From positions 2,488,562-2,552,561 of the forward strand of contig AP024673.1 of the NCBI GenBank assembly GCA_025998675.1: a DNA stretch of 64,000 nt, written 5' to 3'. The notes under the pieces are model-generated. The model made no database searches, was not told where the DNA came from, and saw nothing but the letters and a program-made list of their open reading frames with translations. This document shows positions 1 to 8,909 of this stretch, in pieces (position 1 is the first letter of the stretch; every line of letters begins with the position of its first letter). Source of the stretch: Fimbriimonadales bacterium (GTDB lineage: Bacteria > Armatimonadota > Fimbriimonadia > Fimbriimonadales > GBS-DC). The translations under genes were made by a program, and so were the position numbers.

Positions 1-181
1 TCTCCTGGGCGGTTCTCGAGGTCAGCGCCATGCCCGAAGTTTGTGCTTCTTTAATCAGTGTATTTTTTGCGCTGTTGTAGATTAGCCAGCTGTTAATCGC
101 CAGTGCTGCAGCCGTCGCCAACCCGATCGAGAAAACCAGCGTCCACACAATTGAGCGATTCCATTGGCGTCCAATCTTCAT
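1..181 (-). CDS. N-terminal part of a membrane-anchored protein (cut by window edge)
   Basis: The reverse strand has an ATG at 181 preceded by GGAGG at good spacing, and the frame stays open to the window edge. The roughly 60 visible residues begin MKIGRQWNRSIVWTLVFSIG and hold one hydrophobic segment (about residues 10-32), followed by a polar, probably helical stretch. A short basic N-terminus, one membrane helix and a polar helix is typical of sensor kinases and chemoreceptors, but no catalytic domain is visible and I do not assign a function. A TACAAT box at 207-212 on the same strand could be its promoter. Confidence 0.55.
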   Translation of the reverse strand, partial: MKIGRQWNRSIVWTLVFSIGLATAAALAINSWLIYNSAKNTLIKEAQTSGMALTSRTAQE

Positions 182-289
182 CGCTTGCCTCCAGCTCTAT
201 AGGGGTATTGTAGGGCAGAGCGCGAAATTCTTTAGGGGGTAGATGGGGCGTAAGCAGGAGTCTCCAGCGACGCCCTGAACTCAGTTGCT

Positions 290-778
290 ATGCGCATCGG
301 CGTTCTGTCGGACACGCATGACCATTTGGGCTACCTGCGCCGCGCAGTGGACGCTCTGAACGATTGGCAGGTGGAGCTGGTCCTGCATGCGGGGGATTAT
401 GTCGCGCCGTTCGTGGTGAACGAGTTGCAGCGTCTGCCCTGCCGCGTGCTGGGCATTTTCGGCAACAACGACGGCGAGCGCGTGGGGCTGACGCGGCGAC
501 TGAGTGAAATCGGGCAGGTGCAGGTACAGCCGCTGTTTCTGGAGCTGGAGGGCTGCCGAATCGCGATGGTGCATGAGCCAGAACCTGTGGAGGCGTTCGC
601 ACGCAGCAGGCTGTACGACCTCGTGATTTACGGGCACACGCATCAGCAGGAGTTGCGCACGGTGGGCGCGTGTCTCGTGCTGAATCCCGGGGAAGTCTGC
701 GGCTGGCTCACCGACACCCCCACCTGCGCCGTGATTACCTTGCCTGAGAAACAGGTGGAGATTGTGCAATTGCGGTAA
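290..778 (+). CDS. YfcE/MJ0936-type metallophosphodiesterase
   Basis: This 162-residue protein is a compact calcineurin-like phosphoesterase of the YfcE/MJ0936 family, which hydrolyses phosphodiesters with a two-metal centre. The metal-binding motifs occur in order: DTH at residues 8-10, GD at 35-36, GNND near 58-61, MVHEP near 92 and GHTH near 113-116, followed by the usual LNPGE. The length fits the family (about 160-180). No signal peptide is present, so it should be cytosolic. It ends 4 bases before the end of the oppositely oriented nuclease gene. There is no clear Shine-Dalgarno sequence; the start is set by family alignment. The physiological substrate is unknown. Confidence 0.9.
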   Translation: MRIGVLSDTHDHLGYLRRAVDALNDWQVELVLHAGDYVAPFVVNELQRLPCRVLGIFGNNDGERVGLTRRLSEIGQVQVQPLFLELEGCRIAMVHEPEPVEAFARSRLYDLVIYGHTHQQELRTVGACLVLNPGEVCGWLTDTPTCAVITLPEKQVEIVQLR

Positions 779-782
779 GTTA

Positions 783-3599
783 TCACCGCTGCGCCTGGCG
801 GCACAGGTCGGCAAAGGCGCAGCGGCGACAGTGGTCGCCGGGGGTGGGCGCAATCACCGCGTGGCGCAGTCCCGTAATCGCCTGCGTGAGCAGCATGCGC
901 AGGTTGCTCTCCGCCTGATACCACTGCCCACGCGAGATGTTGTGCACGCAGTCGCTGTCTTCCCACTCGTCCCTCCGAAATCGCTGCATCAGAGTTCCTT
1001 CGTGCGGCACGAACCGCACACGCTTGCCCGCCTTGAGGTGGTCATACGCCAGCACAACCTGCGCACGCGGTAGACAACTCTTCACAGCATGCACATAAAG
1101 CAGCCCCTGCACGACGCGCCCCTCAGTGAACTCTTTGCGGGTAGGCGCGCCGCCCAGCTTGTAGTCGATCACGAGCGCGACCGATTGCTGCGGGTCCATG
1201 TCGATGCGGTCAATCACACCGCACAGATCGATGGTTTGTACGTCGTTCAGTCGATAGGTCACCCGACGGGGCTGCTGGTTGTGCGGCGGCTCCACGCGGG
1301 CGCGTTCCTCGTCGTCGTCCACTGCGCCGCCGAACGCCCATTCGCACACGCGCGGCTGCAGCCCGAATTGCTGCTGGTAGCGCGGCTCGCGCCAGCCGAA
1401 GCGTCGCATCAGCCGCTGCGCCAGTGCGCGCAACACCTCCACCTGCCAGTCGGGCAGGTCGGGCGCGCGTTCCCCCAGCAGCGCGTGCAACTGCTCCACG
1501 AGCGTCTGCACCCAGTCGCGTGGGTCGCTCGTTGCAGGCGGACGACGCACCGTGCGGCACAGCGTTGCGTGCGCCACGCTGCCCACCTCCATCAGACTCA
1601 GCTCCCGCAGAGGCGAACGCAGGCGCAAAATATAGCGGGCGAAATGCTCGAACGGACAGCGCGCCAGCGTCTCCAGCTCCGTGACGCTGAACGGGCGGTC
1701 GGTAGCCGCCACGCGCGCGCGATGCGCGGGCGCGCGCAGCACGGGCGCAGGCTCCTCGTAGGGCGTCGGCTCGCACAGCGACTGATCGTAGGGATGCAAG
1801 GCGTCCTCGCGGGCGGGTGTGATGTCCTCCAGTCGGTAAAAGCGGGTGTGAATGGCGTCGCCGCAGCGCGCCTTGAGTTCCTCCAGGTAGAACGAGGGCA
1901 GCGCGTCGCTCTCGCCGCTTTGCGTGCGCGGGTAGCTGAAGTAGAGTCGCTCGTGCGCCGTGTGCAGGATGCGCTGGAACAGCATCGGCTCCGCGTCCTG
2001 CGCGTCGGCGCGGGTCGGCAGCCAGACGCCCTCTGCCTGTAGCGCACGGTTCAGTGCGTTGCGTTCGACCGCGCGCAGGAACGGGTCGTCGGGGCAGCGG
2101 CGGGGAAGCGTCCCTTCCAGCGTCTGCAGCACGAAGGCGACCCGCGCGCCCACCAGATCGGCATGCTCCATCGGCAGCAGGCGCACGCCCGCCTCGCCCA
2201 GCGGCTGGGTGTAGCGCGCGCCGCTCACCAGGCGCTCCAGTAATGCAACCGCCTGCGCGGGGTTCAGGCGTCGCCACTGGCGCGCGTAGGCGTCTATCAG
2301 GCGTAGCCACTCCGTGAGGTCGCTTTGCGTGCGGGGCGCATCGAGTCGCTGCACAAGTCGCCGCGCCGTCTGGGGCAGGCTCGCGGGCAGCCCCTCGCGC
2401 AGTTCGTGCATCAGGCGTAGCAAGCGGCTCAGCTCAGGCTCCGTCGCGCGTTGCAAGGCGGCGTCCAGCCACTGTCGCGCGGGCTGGTGTCGGCGCAGTT
2501 TCTGCAGGGGGCGCAGCGACAGATAGTCCAGCCGATGGGCGGGATGCTCCAGCCAGCGCAGCCAGTCCTCGCCCGCGCCGACGCCCATCAGCAGGCGCAC
2601 GCCGTCCATCAGCCAGCGGATGCGCCACGACCGCTCCAGCGGCAGACCCGCCTCGCCCTGCAACGGAATGCCGTAGCGAGCGAAAACCACCTCCAGCGTC
2701 TCCATCAGCGCCTCGGGCTGGCGCGTTAGTACCGCCACCTCGTCAAAGGCAACCCCTTCCGCCTGAAGCTTGAGTATCTCGCGGGCGACGGTCTCCACCT
2801 CGTACAGGGGGTTCGGGGCGTCCAGAATGGTCATTTGCGGCGGGGGGCTGGCAACGGCGGGGACGCGCGCCTCCTGCAGCGGGATTCCTGCCCCCTGAAG
2901 CATCAACCGCAATCGCTGGGTAGGGCGGTAAGCGTCGGGCGGCGCAGCGTCGGAGAGCGCGACCAGCGCAATCGGCGTGCGGGCGTCCAGAATCTTCAGC
3001 GCGGCGATGTCCATCGCCGTCAGCTCGGTGAACCCCGCCAGCACGATTGGCGGCGCGCCGCACCCCGCAAGCGCGTGCAGCAGCATCTGCCATCGGCGCA
3101 GCGGCTCCACCAGCCCGTTCTCGCTCAAAATCGTCTGCCAGCCGCGCCAGAGTTGCGCCAGCTCGTGGGTCTTGCGCGTCCACTCTTCCTGCAGGGCGTC
3201 GTCGTCCAGCTCGGCGTCGGCGGCGTGCTGCTGGAGAACGCGCTGTGCGCCCTCTTCCAGGCGGTCGGGCGTCAAGCCGTCCATGCTCCAGCGGCAGAAA
3301 CTGTGCGCCAGCGCGCTATGGAAGCGGGGGGAGAGGCGCACCTTGCCGAAATAGCTCTGCGGGGTCAGCTCGCGCTCGCACACCTCGCCTAACAGGGCGA
3401 CCATTTCGGGCGACGGCTGAACGGGCGGCGCGATTCCCGTGAGGTCGTCCAGCAACCCGTGCCAGTCGCGGGCGTGCAGGCTCGTATCGGCGCGCCCGCG
3501 CGCCGCGCCCGACGGCGTGATTACCCACGCCTCTGCGCCCAGCGCGTGAACGGCTGTCTCAATCCCCTCGCGATACGACGCGCACAAAAAGAGCCTCAT
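783..3599 (-). CDS. AddB/RexB-like PD-(D/E)XK exonuclease subunit
   Basis: The 938-residue protein resembles the AddB/RexB subunit of AddAB-type helicase-nucleases, which process double-strand breaks. The N-terminal two thirds look like a degenerate helicase fold. It starts MRLFLCASYREG with no Walker A motif, as I recall for RexB rather than for AddB of Bacillus. The C-terminal nuclease has the core VIDYKLG near residue 811. A cysteine in LARCPFEHF (about 647) together with C924, C927 and C933 forms the four-cysteine set that binds an iron-sulphur cluster in AddB nucleases. No AddA partner lies in the window. A TAGAAT box at 3615-3620 precedes the ATG by 15 nt. Other RecB-family nucleases are possible. 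Confidence 0.82.
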   Translation of the reverse strand: MRLFLCASYREGIETAVHALGAEAWVITPSGAARGRADTSLHARDWHGLLDDLTGIAPPVQPSPEMVALLGEVCERELTPQSYFGKVRLSPRFHSALAHSFCRWSMDGLTPDRLEEGAQRVLQQHAADAELDDDALQEEWTRKTHELAQLWRGWQTILSENGLVEPLRRWQMLLHALAGCGAPPIVLAGFTELTAMDIAALKILDARTPIALVALSDAAPPDAYRPTQRLRLMLQGAGIPLQEARVPAVASPPPQMTILDAPNPLYEVETVAREILKLQAEGVAFDEVAVLTRQPEALMETLEVVFARYGIPLQGEAGLPLERSWRIRWLMDGVRLLMGVGAGEDWLRWLEHPAHRLDYLSLRPLQKLRRHQPARQWLDAALQRATEPELSRLLRLMHELREGLPASLPQTARRLVQRLDAPRTQSDLTEWLRLIDAYARQWRRLNPAQAVALLERLVSGARYTQPLGEAGVRLLPMEHADLVGARVAFVLQTLEGTLPRRCPDDPFLRAVERNALNRALQAEGVWLPTRADAQDAEPMLFQRILHTAHERLYFSYPRTQSGESDALPSFYLEELKARCGDAIHTRFYRLEDITPAREDALHPYDQSLCEPTPYEEPAPVLRAPAHRARVAATDRPFSVTELETLARCPFEHFARYILRLRSPLRELSLMEVGSVAHATLCRTVRRPPATSDPRDWVQTLVEQLHALLGERAPDLPDWQVEVLRALAQRLMRRFGWREPRYQQQFGLQPRVCEWAFGGAVDDDEERARVEPPHNQQPRRVTYRLNDVQTIDLCGVIDRIDMDPQQSVALVIDYKLGGAPTRKEFTEGRVVQGLLYVHAVKSCLPRAQVVLAYDHLKAGKRVRFVPHEGTLMQRFRRDEWEDSDCVHNISRGQWYQAESNLRMLLTQAITGLRHAVIAPTPGDHCRRCAFADLCRQAQR

Positions 3600-3614
3600 G
3601 GCGGTGGAAGCTCG

Positions 3615-3620
3615 ATTCTA
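3615..3620 (-). promoter_or_regulatory. -10-like TAGAAT box (GGGTAGAAT) of the AddB-like gene
   Basis: On the reverse strand GGGTAGAAT lies 15 nt before the ATG at 3599, implying a leader of about 8 nt. It belongs to the GGTANNNT series seen before many genes here. No convincing -35 box. Confidence 0.4.
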
Positions 3621-3632
3621 CCCCACCGCGAA

Positions 3633-4748
3633 TCAACCAATCTCGAACGCTTCTATCAGCGAATTGTCCACCCGATAGGCTTCCACGCGCAGCGCGCCGC
3701 GCACGGGCACGCGCACTTTCAGGTAGCAGTAGACCTTCTCGCGCTTTGCCGTCCACGGCGTCGGCTCTGGCGCAAGGTCGTACAGCGACACGCCGCCGCC
3801 CCCACAGGTCACATAGACCACGCCCGCGCCCTGCGCATACCGATTGCCCCGCTTGACCACCGCGTTGCCCCCGCGCATCGGGTACATCCGCTCGTACACA
3901 TGGTCGTGCCCGTGAATCACCAGGTCCACGCGATAGCGGTCGAACAGGGGCTGGAAGCGGCGAATCATGTTTTCGTTGTTGCCGCGTCGCTGGGTCGAGC
4001 CGTACAGGGGGTGATGCGCGAACACAATCAGCCAGCGCACGGCGCGGTCGCGGCGGGCGTTCTGCAGGGCGCGCTCCAGCCACTGGTACTGCGCCTCGTT
4101 CTCGCGCTCGTTGCTGTTGAACGCCACGAAACGCGCGTTGCTGAGGGTGAAGTCGTAGTATTGTCCTTTGTTGGGCATTGCGAAGCGCGTCTCGGCGGCG
4201 ATGTAGCCGATGCGCTGGTCGCCGATGCGCTCGTTCTCGTGATTGCCGAAGCTCACCATCACGGGCACGCGCGCCGCCAGCGTCTCCAGCTGCTCCAGAT
4301 AAGTGTCCCAGATGGGCTGGCGTCCGTTCGCATAGGAGAGGTCGCCCGGGATGAAGTGAAAGGTTGGGTTATGCGCGGCGACATTGCGCGAGTTCTGCAC
4401 GCTGAAGCGCGTCGTGCCGTGATCGGCGAAGGCAGTGAAGGTGAAATCGTGCAGTCCTTGCTGGGGCGTGCGAAAGGCATACGCTCGCGAGAAACCGCCC
4501 TGCGCACTGCCCACACGGTAGAAATAACGCTGTCCAGGTTTCAGATTGCTCATCAGGGCGCGATAAATAACGCCCGTCTCATAGGGGTAGCTCACGCGCT
4601 CTGCAGGGGCGGTTCTGCCCAGCGCGGGCGTCTCTCCGAACTCCACCAGGGGATTGGGCACAGGCTGCTGCGTCTGCCATGTGATGCTCATTTGCGTATG
4701 CACATCCGCGCCGAACGCTAACCGCAACTGCTTCGGTTCCGTAGCCAT
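3633..4748 (-). CDS. Purple-acid-phosphatase-like metallophosphoesterase
   Basis: The 371-residue protein has an N-terminal fibronectin-III-like domain (about 1-100, with ITWQTQQPV and the LKPGQRYFYRVGS loop) followed by a calcineurin-like phosphatase domain. Metal-site motifs appear in the order of purple acid phosphatases: GDLSYANG (about 133), GNHENE (about 168), AHHPLYG (about 246) and GHDHVYER (about 281). I chose the ATG at 4748 (MATEPKQLRL) because the Fn3 domain begins there; upstream codons overlap the preceding permease gene. No signal peptide is evident from this start, which is unusual for a normally secreted family, so the true start may differ. It lies 50 bases downstream of the sugar permease gene and may be co-transcribed with it. 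Confidence 0.85.
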   Translation of the reverse strand: MATEPKQLRLAFGADVHTQMSITWQTQQPVPNPLVEFGETPALGRTAPAERVSYPYETGVIYRALMSNLKPGQRYFYRVGSAQGGFSRAYAFRTPQQGLHDFTFTAFADHGTTRFSVQNSRNVAAHNPTFHFIPGDLSYANGRQPIWDTYLEQLETLAARVPVMVSFGNHENERIGDQRIGYIAAETRFAMPNKGQYYDFTLSNARFVAFNSNERENEAQYQWLERALQNARRDRAVRWLIVFAHHPLYGSTQRRGNNENMIRRFQPLFDRYRVDLVIHGHDHVYERMYPMRGGNAVVKRGNRYAQGAGVVYVTCGGGGVSLYDLAPEPTPWTAKREKVYCYLKVRVPVRGALRVEAYRVDNSLIEAFEIG

Positions 4749-4798
4749 AGCATGCGCTTTTATTCGCGCCCCCTGCGCTCCTTCCTGCCCGAACGCGC

Positions 4799-5683
4799 CT
4801 ACGCCTCCTGAAACGCTTTGCTCAGCGTGAGCTTCCACACGCCGTAGGTCGCCAGCAGGGTAATCAGAAACAGCAGCCACGCCATCGCGCACGCATGCCC
4901 GAATCGGAAAAACTCGAAGGCGTTCTGGAACAGATAGAGCGCGTAAAACAGCGTGCTGTTTTCGGGACCGCCGCGCGTCGCGATGAAGGTCTGCGTGAAA
5001 TACTGGAACGCGCCGATGACGCCGATAATCAGCATATATTGAATCACGGGCGCAATCTGGGGCAGCGTCACATGGCGCACCAGTTGCCACCCGCGTGCGC
5101 CGTCCAGTCGCGCCGCCTCATACAGATGCACGGGCACGCCCTGCAACGCCGCCAGGTAAATCACCATCACGCCGCCAATCGCCCACAAATCCATCATGAT
5201 AAAGCCCCACTTGGCGGTCGCGGGGTCGGTGAACCAGTTAATCGCGGGCAAACCCAGGCGGTTCAAACCCTCGTTCAGCGGCATCGCCAGCCCGTTCTGC
5301 GGGTTCAGCACCCACACCCACAGAAACGCCGTCGCCACCGCTGGCACGACCGACGGCAGGTAAAACAGCGCGCGATACACCGCCTGCCCGCGCAACGGCA
5401 GATTCAACAGCAGCGCCAGCCCTATCCCCACCCCGATACTGAGCGGCACGCCAATCATGATAAACAGCGTATTGCCGACGGATTTCCAGAAGTAGTCGCG
5501 GTCGGCGAGCAGGCTGGCGTAGTTTTGCAGTCCCACCCAGCGCGACGCGCCCAGCACATTATAGTCGGTGAAGCTGAAATAGAGCGTCGCCAGAATGGGA
5601 TAGAGCGTAAACAGCAGGAACCCCGCCAGCCACGGCAGGATGAACAGATACCCATACAGCATGCGCTGCTGCTCGCGATTCAC
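4799..5683 (-). CDS. ABC sugar transporter permease, MalF/UgpA type
   Basis: This 294-residue polytopic membrane protein has about six transmembrane segments. The EAA loop that contacts the transporter ATPase is visible near residues 190-215 as [20 protein letters not shown], matching the MalF/UgpA/LacF branch of carbohydrate permeases. The beginning [20 protein letters not shown] is typical of that branch. Neither a second permease, a sugar-binding protein nor an ATPase lies nearby, so its partners must be elsewhere. Upstream are 215 bases without a gene, then a TATAAT box at 5900-5905 on this strand, part of a palindrome shared with the uvrA fragment. If used, this gives a long leader of roughly 210 nt. 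The transported sugar cannot be told. Confidence 0.88.
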   Translation of the reverse strand: MNREQQRMLYGYLFILPWLAGFLLFTLYPILATLYFSFTDYNVLGASRWVGLQNYASLLADRDYFWKSVGNTLFIMIGVPLSIGVGIGLALLLNLPLRGQAVYRALFYLPSVVPAVATAFLWVWVLNPQNGLAMPLNEGLNRLGLPAINWFTDPATAKWGFIMMDLWAIGGVMVIYLAALQGVPVHLYEAARLDGARGWQLVRHVTLPQIAPVIQYMLIIGVIGAFQYFTQTFIATRGGPENSTLFYALYLFQNAFEFFRFGHACAMAWLLFLITLLATYGVWKLTLSKAFQEA

Positions 5684-5898
5684 AGGCGGGTAGATTCGCG
5701 GGGGAGGGCAGGTTTCCTCTCGCCCCGCCGTGCCGTGCGCCGTTGGGGTCGCGAACCCCAGGTTCCTTTTTGGGAGGTTCGACCCGCCTCGCGATTCGTT
5801 GCGTGCGCAACGCTGCCACTTGGCAAAGTCGTCGCTCCCTGCCAGAATAGGCGACGGTTCGATCCACCTCGGGCGTCACGCACACGGCAGGATGGCTC

Positions 5899-5924
5899 AA
5901 TTATACCCGACGGCGGGTATAATT
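5899..5924. promoter_or_regulatory. Perfect palindrome forming back-to-back -10 boxes
   Basis: Two 11-base arms (AATTATACCCG and CGGGTATAATT) flank a 4-base centre. Each strand therefore carries GGGTATAAT, the -10-like sequence seen before many genes here: at 5918-5923 for the rightward uvrA fragment and at 5900-5905 for the leftward permease. The rightward box is 6 nt from the ATG at 5930, giving a leaderless transcript. Only one polymerase could occupy it at a time. It could also be an operator for a dimeric regulator. Confidence 0.5.
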
Positions 5925-5929
5925 TCGTT

Positions 5930-8122
5930 ATGCCGCACGCGCCTGTGATTGCAGGAGAGCCAATCGCGCCCGACGCTGAACTCCATTTCTCGGAACATTT
6001 CGCCTGCCCCGACTGCGGGGTGAGTCTGGGCGAGCTGGAGCCGCGTAATTTCTCGTTCAACAGCCCCTATGGCGCGTGCCCCGAATGCACCGGGCTGGGC
6101 ACAAAGACTGAGTTCGACCCCGACCTGATTGCGCCCGACCGCAGCCTGTCGATTCGGCAGGGCGCGCTGCGCCCGTTCGTCAAGCGGGACGGCGAGATGA
6201 CCGACTGGCGCATGGCGATGCTGGCGGGCGTCGCCAAACGGCTTGGCTTCACGCTCGATACGCCCCTGCAGGACCTCGCGCCTGAGCAGTTCCACGCGCT
6301 GATGTACGGCGCAGACGGCAATGTGACGGTCGCCTTCCGCAACCGCTGGGGACGCACCCGCTACATCGACACGGAGTTCGAGGGCATTATCAACATCCTC
6401 AAGCGCCGCTACGAGGAGACGGAGAGCGAATACACCCGACAGGAGCTGGAGCAATACATGGCGACGCGCCCGTGTCCCGTGTGTCAGGGCAAGCGCCTCA
6501 AGCCTGAGAGCCTCGCCGTGACGGTCGGCGGCAAGAATATTGCGGAGGTCACCGCGATGAGCATCGAGCAGGCGGCGCGCTGGTTCGCCGAGCTGGAGGC
6601 GCAGCTCACCCCGCGCGAGCGCGCCATCGCTGAGCGTATCCTGAAGGAGGTGCGTGCGCGGCTGAACTTCCTGCTCGATGTCGGGTTGGGCTATCTCACA
6701 CTCGACCGCGCGGCGACCACCCTATCGGGCGGCGAGGCGCAACGCATCCGACTCGCCACGCAAATCGGGTCGGGGCTGATGGGAGTCCTGTATGTGCTGG
6801 ACGAACCGAGCATCGGACTGCACCAGCGCGACAACCAGAAACTCATCCGCACCCTGCAACGCCTGCGCGATCTGGGCAACACGGTGCTGGTCGTCGAGCA
6901 TGACGAGGAGACTATCCGCGCCGCCGACTATGTGATTGATCTGGGACCGGGCGCGGGCGAACACGGCGGCGAGGTGGTCGTCGCGGGCACGGTGGACGAG
7001 GTGATGCGCTGCCCGGAGAGCCTCACGGGGCAATACCTGTCAGGCGCACGGCAGATAGAGACGCCCATGGTGCGCCGCACGCCGCGCCCCGACCGCTGGC
7101 TGACCATCCGCGGCGCGCGCGCCAACAACCTTAAGGACATCACCGTGCGCATCCCGCTGGGGCTGTTCGTGTGCATCACGGGCGTGTCGGGGTCGGGCAA
7201 AAGCACGCTGATTCAGGAGACCCTCTACCCCCGCCTGATGTACCATGTGTACGGTACGCGGCGCGTATGGGGCGAACACGACGCCATCGAGGGGCTGGAG
7301 CGCGTGGACAAGGTGATCGACATCGACCAGTCGCCGATTGGACGCACGCCGCGCAGCAACCCCGCCACCTATACGGGCGTGTTCGACCCCATCCGCGAGC
7401 TGTTTGCGGGCACGCCCGAAGCGCGGGCGCGCGGCTATGCGCCCGGCAGGTTCAGCTTCAATGTCAAAGGCGGACGCTGCGAAGCCTGCCGCGGCGACGG
7501 CATGATTAAAATCGAAATGCAGTTCCTGCCCGATGTCTATGTGCCGTGCGAGGTGTGTCGCGGACAGCGCTACAACCGCGAGACGCTGGAGGTCAAGTTC
7601 AAGGACAAAACCATCGCCGATGTGCTGAACATGACCGTCGAGGAGGCGTTGGCGTTCTTCGCGCCCTTCCCCGCGATTGCCCGCAAGTTGCAGACGCTGT
7701 ACGATGTCGGGCTGGATTACATTCGGCTGGGTCAGCCCGCGCCCACCCTGTCGGGCGGCGAGGCGCAGCGCGTCAAACTCGCCACCGAACTGAGCAAACG
7801 CGCCACAGGCAACACGATTTACATTCTCGATGAGCCGACCACCGGGCTGCACTTCGAGGATGTGCGCAAGCTGCTGGGCGTGCTGCACCGCCTGGTAGAC
7901 GCGGGCAACACCGTGCTGGTGATTGAGCATAACCTCGATGTGATTAAGACGGCGGACTGGATTATCGACCTCGGTCCCGAAGGCGGCGACGCGGGCGGCT
8001 GGGTCGTTGCGGAAGGACCCCCTGAGCAGGTCGCCCAGTGCGAGCGCAGCTACACGGGGCAATTTCTCAAGCCGATTCTGGGCGCGTCGCTGGCAACCCT
8101 TCCGCAGGGAGACGGTTTCTGA
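5930..8122 (+). CDS. uvrA: UvrA excinuclease subunit lacking its N-terminal third
   Basis: The 730 residues align by eye with UvrA from about residue 235 to the C-terminus. Present: the ACPEC zinc-finger region after FACPDC, RPCPVC, signature [14 protein letters not shown] (about 264), Walker [15 protein letters not shown] (about 285), Walker [12 protein letters not shown] (about 420), the CEAC...CEVC zinc module (about 520), signature II (about 606) and Walker [11 protein letters not shown] (about 634). Absent: the first Walker A (GxSGSGKSS), its flanking domain and the UvrB-binding domain, about 230 residues in all. The frame is open upstream, but that sequence lies opposite the permease gene and has no UvrA similarity. 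The ATG sits 6 nt after a TATAAT box. The gene may be split, inactive or mis-assembled. Confidence 0.85.
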   Translation: MPHAPVIAGEPIAPDAELHFSEHFACPDCGVSLGELEPRNFSFNSPYGACPECTGLGTKTEFDPDLIAPDRSLSIRQGALRPFVKRDGEMTDWRMAMLAGVAKRLGFTLDTPLQDLAPEQFHALMYGADGNVTVAFRNRWGRTRYIDTEFEGIINILKRRYEETESEYTRQELEQYMATRPCPVCQGKRLKPESLAVTVGGKNIAEVTAMSIEQAARWFAELEAQLTPRERAIAERILKEVRARLNFLLDVGLGYLTLDRAATTLSGGEAQRIRLATQIGSGLMGVLYVLDEPSIGLHQRDNQKLIRTLQRLRDLGNTVLVVEHDEETIRAADYVIDLGPGAGEHGGEVVVAGTVDEVMRCPESLTGQYLSGARQIETPMVRRTPRPDRWLTIRGARANNLKDITVRIPLGLFVCITGVSGSGKSTLIQETLYPRLMYHVYGTRRVWGEHDAIEGLERVDKVIDIDQSPIGRTPRSNPATYTGVFDPIRELFAGTPEARARGYAPGRFSFNVKGGRCEACRGDGMIKIEMQFLPDVYVPCEVCRGQRYNRETLEVKFKDKTIADVLNMTVEEALAFFAPFPAIARKLQTLYDVGLDYIRLGQPAPTLSGGEAQRVKLATELSKRATGNTIYILDEPTTGLHFEDVRKLLGVLHRLVDAGNTVLVIEHNLDVIKTADWIIDLGPEGGDAGGWVVAEGPPEQVAQCERSYTGQFLKPILGASLATLPQGDGF

Positions 8123-8238
8123 AGAAGGATGCAGCACGCTGAGTGTTCGCAGCGGCTCAAGCCAGCTGCAGTCTGCCATGCCAGCGATTGCACCCGATAT
8201 TCAGGCGCGTCATAGACTCACTCTCAAAGCAATCCGTC

Positions 8239-8592
8239 CTACCAGTGAATCACCAGCCCGGCGCGCGTCAACTCCACAAATCGCGACTCGGATAACGCCT
8301 CGCTCATCGCCTGCAAGTGCACACGGAACAACTCGATTAAGTCATCGTTTGTGATGTTCCCTGTACTGACCAGCAGCAGCTTGTAAACATTCCCGTGTAG
8401 GAGCAAATTGTCTACAAAATCGCTATCTTTGGTCACCACTATATATTCCTGCAGGAGCGATAGCTGTTTGATTGCGTTGTCTGGCGTGCGATTGCCCAGA
8501 GGCATTTCAAGGGTATGAAGCGTCTCCTCGCCTGCCTGTCTCAAGTGAGCCGCCAGACGCATCGGTAGCTGCGCGTCGATGAGCCATCTCAT
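8239..8592 (-). CDS. DUF5615 PIN-like protein, probable toxin
   Basis: The 117-residue protein begins MRWLIDAQLP and has the TKDSDF motif near residue 54, with acidic residues spaced as in the DUF5615/Mut7-C PIN-like fold. These proteins are predicted metal-dependent RNases. Its start overlaps the end of the DUF433 gene by 4 bases; the DUF433-DUF5615 pairing is a known predicted type II toxin-antitoxin arrangement. It ends 117 bases from uvrA, facing it. The intergenic 8123-8238 shows no gene or strong hairpin. Toxicity is inferred from the family and context only. Confidence 0.82.
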   Translation of the reverse strand: MRWLIDAQLPMRLAAHLRQAGEETLHTLEMPLGNRTPDNAIKQLSLLQEYIVVTKDSDFVDNLLLHGNVYKLLLVSTGNITNDDLIELFRVHLQAMSEALSESRFVELTRAGLVIHW

Positions 8593-8828
8593 CGGGAAAA
8601 TAGCTCCATGCGCTTAATCTCCGTGAGACGGGCGGCATAAAGGATTGCTGCCTGCAGGTCCTCGCGCTCCAAATCGGGATAATCGCGCAGAATCTCATCG
8701 GCAGACATGCCACTGGCGAGCCACTCCAGCACGGTTGCCACGGGATAGCGTAGCCCGCGGATAACAGGCTTGCCGTGACAGATGTTCGGATCGCGCGTGA
8801 TTCGATTCAGAAGTTCATTTGTTTCCAT
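8589..8828 (-). CDS. DUF433 protein, probable antitoxin
   Basis: The 79-residue protein matches DUF433: DPNICHGKPVIRGLRYPV near residues 13-30, then a helix-turn-helix-like stretch with VLEWLASGMSADEILRDYP. DUF433 proteins are small DNA-binding-like partners of DUF5615 PIN proteins. The gene lies directly upstream of, and overlaps by 4 bases, its partner. A TATACT box (8836-8841) ends 7 nt before the ATG, and there is no Shine-Dalgarno sequence, so the transcript is probably leaderless. Autoregulation would be usual for such a module but nothing in the sequence proves it. Confidence 0.82.
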   Translation of the reverse strand: METNELLNRITRDPNICHGKPVIRGLRYPVATVLEWLASGMSADEILRDYPDLEREDLQAAILYAARLTEIKRMELFSR

Positions 8829-8905
8829 CAGTTAAAGTATACCTGCAGGCGGAGCTGGAACGGTTGCGCGAACAGCTCCGTCAGCAGGGGCTCGATTCAG
8901 AGTAG
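8829..8905 (+). pseudogene. Possible 3' remnant of a Uma2-like gene
   Basis: A rightward frame ending in TAG at 8903-8905 encodes VYLQAELERLREQLRQQGLD followed by SE. Uma2 (DUF820) proteins often end in such an AELERLR...LR..G(I/L)D coiled-coil tail. No start or body of the gene precedes it; the frame runs into the TA-module promoter. It may be debris of a Uma2 gene, or a chance coiled-coil frame. Confidence 0.3.
8836..8841 (-). promoter_or_regulatory. -10-like TATACT box of the DUF433/DUF5615 module
   Basis: GGTATACT on the reverse strand lies 7 nt before the ATG at 8828. The expected transcription start falls on or next to the start codon. Confidence 0.5.
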
Positions 8906-8909
8906 GCGT

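Noticed and set aside
4895-5929. Extension of the uvrA frame upstream by 345 codons
   Set aside because: This part lies opposite the ABC permease and has no UvrA similarity; the open frame is accidental.
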